Source: Macquaria australasica
Taxonomy: Eukaryota; Chordata; Actinopteri; Centrarchiformes; Percichthyidae
Direction: 5' to 3'
DNA: 64,000 bases
Assembly: GCA_005408345.1 (NCBI GenBank)
Contig: SEMN01000488.1
Coordinates: forward strand, 248,001-312,000
A program made the translations under genes and the position numbers. Below, one piece after another: positions 24,480 to 35,965 of this stretch (positions are counted from its first letter, which is position 1; each line of letters opens with the position of its first letter). The notes beneath the pieces were generated by a model. That model did no database searches, was not told where the DNA came from, and saw nothing but the letters and a program-made list of their open reading frames with translations.

Positions 24480-27400
24480 CTGACTACAACAGCAAGACAG
24501 CCATTGGGCCTAAGATGTGTAAATCTTTTACTTACTGGAAGGTCTGAAAAAGAATCAAATACCATTTATAAATCCATTGTTGCTGCTTATTGCTGTTTGT
24601 TTCCTGACCCAAATAAAGCTTATAGATGTAGTTAAAGTATTAGTATGTAGTTAAAGTATTAGTATTTCTCCTGTTACCTGGGGACTTTCTGGACAGGATG
24701 CACAGACTGACTATAATACTGACATCATATGAACAAAATATCATAAGCCTATGTTATATAAATTAAAACTAACATGAATGTGTAAAGGTATGGAAGCAAA
24801 TAGTAGCTGCAATAATTTAAATCTTAAAAAATTGGGAATTTTCTTGAGCAGTTCTGGCTTTCGATGGAAAATTCAGCATTTGATTTCTTTCTCTGATAAG
24901 CAAATCACTGGTGTTTATCTGCGGCTGATAAATAGTCCAGACCCTTCACAGTGAAACTTTGTCTACATACATTGCCAAATAATATCTGGAGGTGGTTTCT
25001 GCTGAAAGATGGCAGGAATTGCATTAGTGCTTGTTATGTTTCGATTGCAGTATGTGACTAGTTAACCTAGTAGGCCTAATGCCCTAATGAGCAATGGCTG
25101 TTGTGTGAATATGGACAGTAGAAATAGCTTTAGCTTTGTTGTGAATCTTACAGAAGATTGAACAGGTGCAGCAGCCCCTCACAATACTTAGATGGACTCA
25201 TCAATTGTAGCTCAAATTTCCTCAATGTCTTCAAAATAAGATGAAAATTCACTTTTAATGAATATAGAGTTAACATTTGAAACATTATCAGACACACAGC
25301 TAAGTTTTGCTGTGGTCTGATGGAACACAGTTAGTGATATGACTGAATGATGTTTTTTACCAAGCTCAGAGGTCCCAAGCAGCACAGAAAATTATTTTAT
25401 TCAGTTTTAATATCGTCCCCAATTTGTCATATGCACATGAATATACATTTTCCACCTCTGCAGTGTCAAAACTAGCATTGGGATTCAGATTTATTATTGT
25501 TACAGTTGACCTAGCTTGGCCACCCTCCCTTGTGTGATGTCACATCCAATTGGTCTTCTTTGACATGTACATATAACTCCCATACAAAAACGACTCCAGA
25601 TGTTACTGTAGTGTCTATCGATGTAGCTCTATAGAACTTTTCAGCATTGTTTTAGCCCATAGGGTTCAATTAAATGAATCCAGCTTAAAGCCATACATTC
25701 AAATAAAACTGTATATTATTGAAGTTGCTCTACTCACATTGGTTTCTAACACCAGGTAGAAACCAGTTAGAAAATGTTACCTCAATTTTTTTATGAATTA
25801 CAGAAAAGTTTTTTGTTTTTTTTTGCAGTTAATCCTGAACATTAGTCATCAGAGTGCCAGGTGCTTATATCCAAACCACCCACTACCACAAAGCAGTGAC
25901 ACTCAGAGGCATAGCTTTCCATGTGATAAATGTAGCCAATATTCACAATAACGTTCACAATGATCTACCCAATGGATTTCATATCCAAATCATGTTAATG
26001 CTTTAATTTCCATCAAACTGAAAAAAAAATTACAATATTCTGTCTCCACAACTTACAGACCTATGACATTTTCTTTAGATTGTTTTGAGTTCGGTGATAA
26101 ACCCAAACATTTTCAAGGGGGTCATAAAATTATACACTAGAAAAAAAATAGTATTGTGGAAATCTGAGAACAGATTTCTAAACTGACCAAGCAGTGGAAA
26201 AATTAGACCAGAAATCGTTTTCAATTTCTTTGCTTTAATCCTGAGTGCCATATGCCATTTATAACCCTATTCAGTAGTGAACATTCTCTCCAGTCACTTG
26301 CTAAACATAAATGTCAGTTTACAAAATGTATAAAAGCAGTCATTTTTAAAAATGTTGTGTTTCAGTATTATTTTTCCCCTCAGATGATCATAACACAATT
26401 TAGCTACATATATATATATATATGCGCAACTACAGTGCCTATAAAACTTTTTTGACCCTGTTGGAGTTATATGCATAGTGGTCGTGTGACGTCTGGGTGT
26501 TTCTACAAGGTCAGTTTCTCTCTTTTCAATTCCACTTGGAGACTATAAGGAGCTTTAATGGCATTTGAGTGGCTTTAATATAAAACCCCACCCTGCTTAG
26601 TTTTCCTTATTTAATTCCATTATATTTTGTTCCAATGTAGTCATCTCCTGGGTAATTGCATTAAAGAAACCTTTACAGCTCCTAAATATAACAGTAACAA
26701 AACACAGCCTTTAATGCAGTCAGACCAACAGGCTCAGAGCAATTGCTTAGGTAAGGAGTTTGTTTTTCAGGCGTACTTGGAAGTTGATTTTGGCAGCATC
26801 ATATCAAGTCCTACAAATAGTCTTTGAAAGACTTCAAACGTTTTGGCAAGTTTGGGAGAATAATCCAGATTTAAGGCATAGGTCAGGCCAAGGAGAAGTC
26901 AGCAGGCTCTGGACATGTTATCCATACCCGTCAGCACCGGAGTTCCATCGATGCTGATGCCCACAGCATCTGGCTGGTTACAAACGTAGATCCTCATACT
27001 CTGGGTTTTAAGGTCCTCTTGAACTTTATTCTCTGCTGTTCTCTAGAACACATGCAAACACACACTGTTGTTTACATGCAAAAATGGAAATTCAAAAGAA
27101 TTCATGTAATCTAGTTCAGATGATGCATCATCAATCATTTAATCTTACTGGAGCAAAACATTTCAAAGCCTTATCACAATTTGATTTCACATCCATTGTG
27201 TGAACTAAGCCAAAACTATTCAAATGGTTTCACTTTCCTACTACTTACAGGCTACACTGTATGTATACATTAGGCTGGACGATTTAGGGAAAATGTCAAG
27301 TTGTACAACTACAGTACTTTATTTCCAGAGCTTTGTGTTTGTATGAGGAGGCAGAGGCCTTAATAATTACATGTATTTATTCTGTGAAAACTGGGAAAGT

Positions 27401-27880
27401 AACCCTTAACATACTTATGTACTGGTGACCTAGTCTGATCAGTTCTATTCTCTTTTTCTCTTCCTAAAAGCAATACAAATCAAGTTAAAAAAAAAAAAAA
27501 AAAAAAGCCACCTTGGACTTACATACAACAATCTATGGAGATCCAAAGTGTTGAATATTACATAAATAAATAAATCACATGAGTGTGAAAACTATAAATG
27601 AAACAATCTAAGAAATTATTAAAACTTAACTCATAAAACATTATTTCATCCTTATTTTCATAATAATAGTATATAGGACTCAACTGCTACCAGAATTAGC
27701 CAGTTAGCACCTGTTAGCTAGAGCAACAACAATGTCAAAGTAATTCTGCTGCTGTAAATAAACACAGACACACAAACGAACATCTCTTATTTATTTAGCT
27801 TAACAAGGCTGCACATGCTACCTACCTATTTGGTGAACTAGCTAGGTGGGTTGTGACCTTGGTTTATTACTCAGCATCAA
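24480..27880. other. Gene-poor stretch
   Basis: AT-rich DNA with a (TA)n run at about 26405-26422 and a poly(A) tract at 27486-27505. The poly(A) may mark an old retro-insertion. I find no exon, RNA gene or named element. Confidence 0.5.
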
Positions 27881-27887
27881 AGTAAAG

Positions 27888-28240
27888 AGACAGTAAGTAA
27901 GTAAGTTTATTTATATAGCACTCTTTAATAGCAGAACGTCGCAAAGTGCTTTACAAAAGAAAAGGCAACCGAGATAAATACAGATTTAGGAAGAATAACA
28001 CGAAGAATAGAAAACTACACAAAGGCAAGTCTAAACAGGTGGGTCTTGAGCTGCTTTTTAAAAGTGTCCACAGATCTTAAGTCCAAAGGGAGAGTGTTCC
28101 AAAGTTTAGGAGCCTCAAAAGTCTCCTTTAGTTTTAAGCCTGGATCGAGGAACCACCAACAAACCCCAATCACAGGACCTTAGAGACCAGCTGGTAATAT
28201 AGAGTGCTGCAGGAATGAGTCCTAAAACCCGGAAATGAGT
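27888..28240 (-). mobile_element. LINE 3' end (L2/CR1 type)
   Basis: Minus strand encodes the usual LINE C-terminus (VDTFKKQLKTHLFRLAF, about 28080-28030) followed by a tail ending TATATAAATAAACTTACTTA. The AGTAAGTAAGTAAG run at the border is the tail repeat. Severely 5' truncated. Confidence 0.65.
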
Positions 28241-28339
28241 TAGCATGTTTGCACTTCCTGTTCCCTCGTCTCGAAGTCAGTGGGTTTCTTGAATGGGTTT
28301 TGGTTAGATGCCTACAATAAGGTCTGTGGTTAACACAAG

Positions 28340-29870
28340 CTTAAGAGATTTTCACGTCATGACATAAAATGTCAGTTAATAACCCACTCAAGAATTTTAC
28401 GTGTCTTAAAAAAGGCGGTTGCTAACAAGCGGCTAAATGAGAATACAGAGGCTGTTGGGGACATTCAGGGCTGCCAACTTTGGGTACCTGGCTGGAGTGA
28501 CATTTTGATGCCATGGCCCATGGGCTTAATCATGCATACGGCCACTTTATCACATGCTCAGTTCACCATCAGGGTTTTAAAAAGTATGCACCATACACAT
28601 GTGGCGGGAGTGGGACCTTATATTGTAAGATTTAAGGATATAGCCTGACTATGCCACCCTGGGAAATACTCCACTACACCGTTCTATTGAATGTTCACAA
28701 GTAGCAAGAACCAGAAATAAACAAAAAGAAACAAAAGAACACAAGAACCTATCCTACACACACACACTCTTTCACTCACTCACTCACTAGCTTGTTTCCC
28801 TCTCTCAGCTCAAATTCTCCCCAAAGACAGTTACGAGCTGAGAATGACAAGGACCAACAGTATGTCTTGATGAACAACAGGTTTTTTCAAACCATTTTGT
28901 AAACAAAAAACGATTCTACATTCACCGTATTGCTCCAGATTAATTGATTAACTTTCTACCACCTTAAACCTCACCTGTATCAGTTCAATCAATACACTCT
29001 TCAAGCGCTGTCCAACAGCTCCTCCCTTTGAGCTGAATAATTCCAGGAACTTTTGGCCTTCGGAACTCTTCATTTATCTGTAAGATGGGATTTTTTTCAG
29101 TGACTTATACAGAAGACATATAGAATGTGTATAAAGTAACATAAGTACATTCCCATATGATGTAATCCAATACTCCTGCAGTAAGAGCAAGCAAGCAAGC
29201 AAGATCTTGGAATATGCTTCACTAATTACCAATGAAGGGGATATGTACAACAACACACATAACTGTATCGCGTTTCTGGAGAGAATACACACAGAAAATA
29301 CAGATTCAACAACAACATATGATTTCAGTGTCATCCAAATGTTGGATGGAGAGGATGCAATGAGAATCATGCTTCAGTTCATGATATTTATTGATTATGG
29401 TCAATGTTGAAGACATTCTGGGATAAAATTATTATTAGTGAATAAATTTAAAAGTAAATTATTAGAGAGCCTCTTGTTTTGGATGTAGAATTTGTATTAC
29501 TTGCTAGAATGCTGACACAAAGAATGTTACATTTACTGAAGTTTTAAGGACCTCTGCTTTGAAAGTTGTGGTTACAAAGATCATGAATGTGAGCAAGAAT
29601 TCCATGCAAACATTTGGTAGCTTGAGCTCATTGCAGCCATTGCAGCTTAGGTGCTGTGCACATATTTTGGTACCAGAAAGTATTTTGGTTTGATATCCAG
29701 ACCTAATGAAGACACAGTTTGGGCTTGAAACATTGTAAGTTGCACTTGTGTAATAAACACAATTTTGAAATGTAACTGTTGTAATGTATATAACAGTAAT
29801 TGAACAGTGTATGTATGTTGTAATGTAACAGTGTTGAGATACTTTTGAGACCATTGAGATCAGAGAGACC
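28340..29870. other. Gene-poor stretch
   Basis: Includes a (CA)n and (CACT)n patch near 28760-28795 and a GCAAGCAAGCAAG run near 29190. ORFs at 29074-29884 on the minus strand lack protein-like composition. Nothing else was recognised. Confidence 0.45.
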
Positions 29871-29880
29871 ATTGTTAGAC

Positions 29881-30956
29881 TCATAGATGGTGCGTGTTTC
29901 TACACTGTTCCCCATCTAATGAATCCTTCACAAATCCTTGTATGCTCCCAACAGCCAACTCCAGTTGATCAAAGAGGGCAGGCCATCTCTCTTTGAATTC
30001 TGGCACCTGCATGGACTGGCCGACCACTTCCCTTCTTCTACAGCTGTATGTTCTGGACATCATGTCATTTATCATCTGAACATTGTCCTTTGTCTTGCAA
30101 GCTGCAATGAGCTCAAGTCTCACATTCTCCAGACGGTCATCTGTTTCACCGGCTGGATGTGGGGGTAGGTAGTTTACCTCAGATTTCCTTGGTTTCTTGA
30201 TATTTTTGGCAAGTTTTTTGTCGTCCTCCTGCTTGTGTTTCAGTGTATTTATCAGCAGTTCGGGGTTTCCGGGTGCTTTAAGTTTGCTCCGGTAGTTTTG
30301 TATTTGTATTTTAGGCTTTGCTGCCACCCATAACATCCGTTAAAAGAGCCGGGCTCCCTTAAGCAGGGATGCTTCTCTATTAGTGCCTGTGCAACTGCAG
30401 CCCTCTGTGGATCATTGGGATAAGCTGTGTAGGAAAACATGGCCTCTGCCAGGCGCTCCAGAATGTCCGATTTGACACTTGGTGTTGTCAGCGGGATTTT
30501 ATGTTTAAGAAACTTCTGATTGCCTTGCCTCAAAGCCATCTCGGTGTTGTAGGAGAAGGATGGAATGGGAAAGACAGCGGGCCACAGGTTCTGCCTCTCA
30601 TTGTCAAGGGAACTGGGAATCAGATTGTCTTGGGAATCCACAGAGAGCGGATCATCTACAGAAGACACATCAGATGTGTCAAGACTGCGTTCCTGAGGGA
30701 CCTTGGTCAATATTATGCCTGGTGGCATGTGCACTACTTTGAGTGTGTCTTTGTCCTTCAAGTCACTTGTAGAGGTTAGTGTGAAGAAGTCATCAAAGTC
30801 AGCATCTTTGTACTGAAGACCTATGTCTGTGGTGATGGAAAAAGCTTGCTGAAACACTTTAATCAAGTCCTCCACAGATGAGGGGATGCCATTCTGGAAA
30901 GTGATCTTCTTGATATCTCTATCGATGATCACTCGAAATCTCAAAGCTTGTTGCAT
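29881..30956 (-). pseudogene. SAMD3-like / PB1-like fish family gene, frameshifted and 3'-truncated
   Basis: Minus strand. An acceptor (TTTTCC-AG) ends at 30959, and an ATG two bases into the exon (30956) starts a protein with an N-terminal ubiquitin-like/PB1-type fold (FRVIIDRDIKKITFQNGIPS, KVFQQAFSITTDIGLQYKDA). A linker follows (QNLWPAVFPIPSFSYNTEM), then the family hallmarks ILERLAEAMFSYTAYPND, LIEKHPCLREPGS and GCYGWQQSLKYK. A one-base slip at the T4 run 30296-30299 (A4 on this strand) shifts the frame. The second frame continues NYRSKLKAPGNPELL, NIKKPRKSEVNYLPP, and FKERWPALFDQLEL to a stop at 29881. Teleost genomes carry many such uncharacterised proteins labelled SAMD3-like, usually with a longer C-terminal part that is missing here. 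Function unknown. The slip could also be a sequencing error. Confidence 0.7.
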
Positions 30957-30999
30957 ATCTGGAAAAGGAAAGACAAAAACTGTCATACACTGACGGGGT

Positions 31000-32330
31000 T
31001 AAATGTTTTCCTTTAGTTTTAAAATTAATTCCCAATAATCTCTCTCTCTTTTCCCAAGAAACCAGGATTTCTCAAGCCACATTCATCCATTTTATGCCAT
31101 TAGAAAACATAGAAACACATACCAAAGCAAGTTGACAGGCGAACAACAACCATGTCATTGACTTAAAAAGTTGTTAATTGGTTGCGTTTCTGGGCACCTG
31201 ACAAATGTAAGTCCAATATTAAGAGCTTCAAATATCTGGAACGACTGTCTATTAAACTGCTCTCTGTAACTTTGTTTGTCTGTCTGCCTTTTGGTGCTGG
31301 GCAGAGTGTACAGGTTAATGCAACATGCTGAGGAGACGAAACACAGTGAATGTGTGGGCTGTAACACTAAAACAATGAGCTAAAAGAGTCTATAAAACTC
31401 TTTAATGCTATCGGGTTGTGCATGTGAGACATTCTCACATTACAACATTTGTAAACAAAGTTAATATAATATTGACTCTCCCTTCAGTCTACCTTTATGG
31501 AAGTGCAATACTAAATCACATATTTTTTACCATATCACGTAAATATGTTACACTGTTATATCACAGTGTCACTTACTTGAGACAAAACTGCACTGTTAGT
31601 CTAAGCCCAACACCGGTTGCATGGAGTTTAATGACACTTGTATAGTTTCTATTGTTATTTCTATTGTATTTTATCCATCTGTACTAATTCTGTCTCTTAG
31701 CGACTGTAACACCTGCATTTCCCTTCTGGGGATGAGTAAAGGCAGATCTTATCTTCTTAGAATTGTCTTTGTCTGTAATTGTCTGTCTCGGGAGTATATC
31801 TGCATCCTTTCATTGCTATAAAAATATAGAAAGCAGACTGATTGCCAGTGTCTCACTATTTGATTTGTATTTGCAGATTTTGTTCCATTTTTCTCAATGA
31901 TGGTCAATCAGTATTTCAATTAGTATTTTCAGTATTTCAAAGTGTACTGGCTGTGTTCTGAGCTGGAGGACAAGAAAAGCTCAAATGATGGGGATGTAGA
32001 GACAATATAAAAAAACTTTCTGCACATTTCGTGTACATTAAATTATATATTATATTATATTATATCGGGACGTCTCCACAAGTAATAAACAAGGAAAAGC
32101 CAAATTCATGCTTGACAAGTGTGAGTTTTTACAATTCCTTATGACAATGAATTAGTTTACACCACTGAAGCAATTCAGTTCATGTAATCCTAACATTGAT
32201 AACTTACACATCTCTCTTGAGAGTGCGATCATAGCCTAAGTTATTGAGATCCTAAGTAACTGGAGACTTTTTTATACTCCACGTAGATCATAAACCCTTG
32301 AATATAATATATAATATGAATATAGAAATG
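31000..32330. other. Intergenic stretch, no gene seen
   Basis: AT-rich, with a (TATAT)n run at about 32046-32065. No exon-like or element-like sequence was recognised. Confidence 0.45.
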
Positions 32331-32349
32331 TATTTGTTTACAGGCCAGT

Positions 32350-32514
32350 CTTGCCCGGTCCAATATGGCGGACGTATCGCAGCAACCGGCCGAAGCAGAA
32401 TGTTGTGTTTACGTATACGGCGTGGAAGGCCTGGCATCCGGTCGCAGTGTGGGATACTAGTGCTTGTCTGAAAAATAACGCCACATTCGGTTTTGAAAAT
32501 GATGCATCGGAGCC
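32350..32514 (+). promoter_or_regulatory. Small CpG-dense first-exon candidate with YY1-like motif and donor
   Basis: About 165 bp with roughly fifteen CpGs in AT-rich surroundings. It has CCAATATGGCGGACG (YY1-type initiator motif AATATGGCGG at 32362-32371) and ends in an excellent donor, GAGCC|GTAAGTG at 32514/32515. From the ATG within the motif a frame runs MADVSQQPAEAE... for about 30 codons to TAG, so any exon would be mainly 5'UTR. Downstream partner exons were not found. It may be a live promoter, a relic, or part of a repeat. Confidence 0.3.
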
Positions 32515-32791
32515 GTAAGTGAACTACCGATGACAAAAACACTGCTCACCTTTCTTTCATTTTCTACTTTTACTCTGAAGGCCATACACGCTCAACTTCC
32601 GACTTTAACTTGGTTTGACTTGACGCAGCCGCGGGAAGCTAAATTACCTTTTGTCAAACAGTGCAGAATCAGTGGGCTATCCCGACTGTTCAGTTAGTTT
32701 AAAAGTAGTACCTTGTAAAATAACAAAGGTCTGAGATATGATTTTAATGAGACCAGCAGAGTCAGCACATTGTAGAAAAACGTCTTCAAAC

Positions 32792-32900
32792 CTGCTTTGT
32801 TGATACGATACTCAGACCTCTCATCTTCCAGCAGCCTGCGCTGGCGACTAATCTCTTCTTCATAGTTTGATATTGTTGTTTCCAGCAGCCCGAATATCCT
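32792..32900 (-). pseudogene. Remnant of a ZNF-family first exon
   Basis: Minus strand reads RIFGLLETTISNYEEEISRQ then RRLLEDERSEYRINKAG, ending in a donor GCAG|GTTTGA. This is the second half of the coiled first exon of teleost C2H2 genes (compare EIIGHLERTITESEEEMENR in the intact copies). The first half is missing: the sequence passes directly into I-like LINE 3'UTR at about 32901. No zinc-finger exon belonging to it is present downstream (29-32 kb). Confidence 0.65.
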
Positions 32901-33778
32901 AGTATTAATAATAATTAAAGAACAAATCAAACAAACAAAAAAAATCACAAAATTCTATGATATAATCCTATCTCTCAAATATTCCTCAACTGCTTTCTGT
33001 GTCCTTTTCTTCCGCTGTTCTCCCTGTCCCATCTGTCCTGCCATTTCTTCTTCATTTCTTTCTTGAGCATCGCCTCAGCTTCTACTTTATCTGCTCCTTT
33101 GTTCCCTTTTATGCCTACATGAGCAGGTACCCAGCAGAACCGCACTTCCACCACTACCTTTTGTAATCTGAATAAACTTGGCTGGATTTCCAACAATAAA
33201 TCTTCCCTATTGAATTTCATAGTTTGCATACTGAGAAGGACTGCTACAGAATCAACACAGCATACCACTCTGTCCGGCCTTCCTTCCTCCATCCACTGTA
33301 GGCCTATGATCGCCATCATTTCTGCTGTATAAACTAACAGCTGATCAATTATTCTTTTTCCTATATATGTTTCCCATTATGTTTGGGTCTATTTCAGGTC
33401 TCAGGAATAGCCAGGGGGGGACATTATTAATAGGGGTAGGAGAGTTAAAACAAATATTTTCCAGGCTGTATTCCTCTGATTTAGCCTTTGTTACCCAGCC
33501 AAAGCCATTACTTTGGAGTCTGCTGTATTCCAAGCATTCCTGAATTACACTCTTGGTAGAGTTTTTATTATCACACCCCCGCATACGGCTCCAATATCTC
33601 TATCTCTTCTTAGATCTAAGGGTACTTCTCCTACTTCTACCTGGATTGCCTTAGTTGGCGTTGACCTCATTGCACCGGAGCAAATTCTCAGCACTTTGTT
33701 TTGTACTCAGTTTTGTTTAAATGAGTCTTGGCTGCCGCACCAAACAGCCATGCTCTACTGTCCTCATCTGAGCCCTTT

Positions 33779-33809
<31 letters not shown>

Positions 33810-33835
33810 TATGCATGTGTAGAAGGTAGATAACT
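32901..33835 (-). mobile_element. I/Nimb-like LINE fragment (RNase H part)
   Basis: Minus strand encodes a linker (33584-33345: GFGWVTKAKSEEYSLEN, PPWLFLRPEIDP) and an RNase H end (33319-32975) with LQWMEEGRPDRVVCCVDS and the hallmark VRFCWVPAHVGIKGNKGADK. Related fragments lie at 39079-41606 and 50819-52660. The last about 160 bp of the 3' end (present at 39079-39240) are missing where it fuses to the ZNF exon remnant. A (CA)n run at about 33780-33809 borders it. Confidence 0.75.
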
Positions 33836-33849
33836 GAGGTTGTTAACGG

Positions 33850-35640
33850 TCAGTGGACGACTGCTGACGATTGCCATAGCTTCATAGAAGACGGCCCATA
33901 GCAAAGCATCATCCAGCCTAACCTACGAAACGGTAAGCGTGGACCTTTCTTCCTTGCTTCGTAAAGAACGGGCCGAAGCAGTCCATTGTGTAGAAGGTGA
34001 ATAGGGGTGATGGTTCCAAACATTCAGGGCGTAGATCAGCCATCCTTTACTCCCGAGTTGGCTTCCGGTGCTGTCTACAGGTGATGCATTGACGAATGTA
34101 GGATGCTACTGCCCAGTTGATTCCTGGAATCCAGTAGCCATGGGACCTGATATCATTAATGGCGAGACCTTTACCTAGATGTTTCATCCTTTCGTGGTGA
34201 TGTTGCACATGAATGCCACTGGGTGCTGTCAAAAGCAGATGAGAACTCCACTCAGGTTGTTCAACATATCAGGCCAAGAGAAGAGGTGGTCATTCAACCT
34301 GGTTTCTTTGTATCTGGCTGAGCAATTGAACACCACGCAAAGTTTTTCCGGCTTCTTTGTGCGATGATGAGGAATGTACCATCTCTCACCTTCACTCCCA
34401 CTGTCTTCGATCTGCTCTGGATCTGTGACACAGATGACTTGTAGCAAAGTCCTTGAAACTTGGGAATTCTTGCTTCTCATTCAGATTTTGTGTCACTTGT
34501 CGGTTCCAGTGCAAAGCTGCCCAGTCTGGTAGTTTATAAATGAGCTTGATTCTCTTCACGGTCATTTAATATGGCGAGACCCTTGACATTAGGCATGGCA
34601 TCTTGACAGGCATTCAGAAAATCTGAGAAGTCCTTCAGCATCCTTTGGTTGAATCCTTGGCCAATTGGTGAGCTTCTCTCTGAATGGCGAATGGCTGGCC
34701 ATAGCGACGATTCAACATGGGATAGGAGGGACTGCAGATAAGGCACGTTCTTTGCTTCCTTGTTCCTTTCATTGATTATATGGTCAGCAGCTTCGTGTCT
34801 CCTTCTCATAGACCTTCTGCTTGGCTTGAACTGCCTGCACTTTTTTTCTCTGCCTGCAGTCGCTCCAACTCATGCTTTTGTGCCTCCAGAGCTTTCCGTT
34901 ATTGTTCCTTTAACTCTAGTATCAATTCCTTTTGTCCTTCTTCCTCTTGCATCATCTCATACTTTGCTTCCTTCACTTCCAGTTCAGCTGCTGCATCCAC
35001 ACATTTGGCTACTATTGACAAAGTCATATGGTGGCCAGGCTTACTGTGACTTATCAAGGAAGCAGCGGATCCATAGACAGACTCTGCATAGTCATGGTGG
35101 AGTAGCTCATGAAGGGAATATCTTTCCTGGTCCTCATTAAACTCACGTTCATTGTCTATTGCTCTGTTGTAGGCAATGTTGATGATTTCTGTGGTCACAG
35201 ATCCAACTCGTCTTCTTACATCAGTGGAAGGTGTGATCTCGTATTCCACAATACACCTTTATTATGTCTTCCTAACCTTTGTTAAGCTCTTCAATGAGAG
35301 GCCAGAGCTGGCATGTATGTCTTCAGTTGATCTCTTGCTTTGCGTACCTGGACCTCCCATTGCTCTCACATGGAGAGCAGCCTTTTCTCCCCTTTTTTGG
35401 CCTCTTCACCTCGAATCTTCTTCGTTGGGTTCCATGCGCGCTCGGAGTGGCTCATCATCTTTCTGAAGCTTACCTTGGAGATCAGTCAGACTTCACTGCT
35501 TCGCTTCAATTGTTTTCTTCAGAAGTAGTCTCTCAGACGGATCTACCATGGTGTAGAGTTCACTCCACAAATCTTGAATTTCATTTTGGAAACCAGTCAT
35601 CTGCTCCTCCAACTCCTCCACGCTACCTTAGCAGATATGA
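33850..35640 (-). mobile_element. BEL/Pao LTR retrotransposon wreck (gag, RT and integrase pieces)
   Basis: Minus strand, 5' to 3' (falling coordinates). Gag-like coiled region 35249-34899 ends AKYEMMQEEEGQKELILEL. Gag core 34809-34534 has HIINERNKEAKNVPYLQ and LKDFSDFLNACQDAMPNVKG. The RT piece 34480-34229 has RWYIPHHRTKKPEKLCVVFN and LNDHLFSWPDMLNNLSGVL. It is joined by a deletion to the integrase zinc-binding region (34232-34047: HLGKGLAINDIRSHGYW, YIRQCITCRQHRKP) and then MADLRPECLEPSPLFTFYTM-DCFGPF (about 34043-33950). LTRs were not recognised. A different lineage from the plus-strand element at 54.4-63.0 kb. Confidence 0.8.
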
Positions 35641-35965
35641 TCAAATCCTTGCAATAAACAGCAGAATATCAGAGCATCAGTACAAAATAACTAGGGCAGA
35701 TTCATTAACGTACAAACGCTCAAATAACTGTAAATGTCAGTGTTAATACCACAATAAATACAATTTTCAAAGTACTTGAAATGCAAAGTCCAAGCAATGT
35801 AAAAATGTCCTTAATTATAAAGAGTTCATTTATCGTGTATGAATGTGAGTGTACACGTGTGCATGTTTGCCGAAATTGACGTTACACAACTATTCTCTAA
35901 CATACCATTCATGCCCACATACAGGTAAGATATGACATGCCTCACATCATTTGACATCTGTAAAT

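Noticed and set aside
34760..35746. Plus-strand ORFs of 89-155 codons in the 34.8-35.7 kb region
   Set aside because: Antisense to the minus-strand BEL/Pao gag, which shows family motifs.
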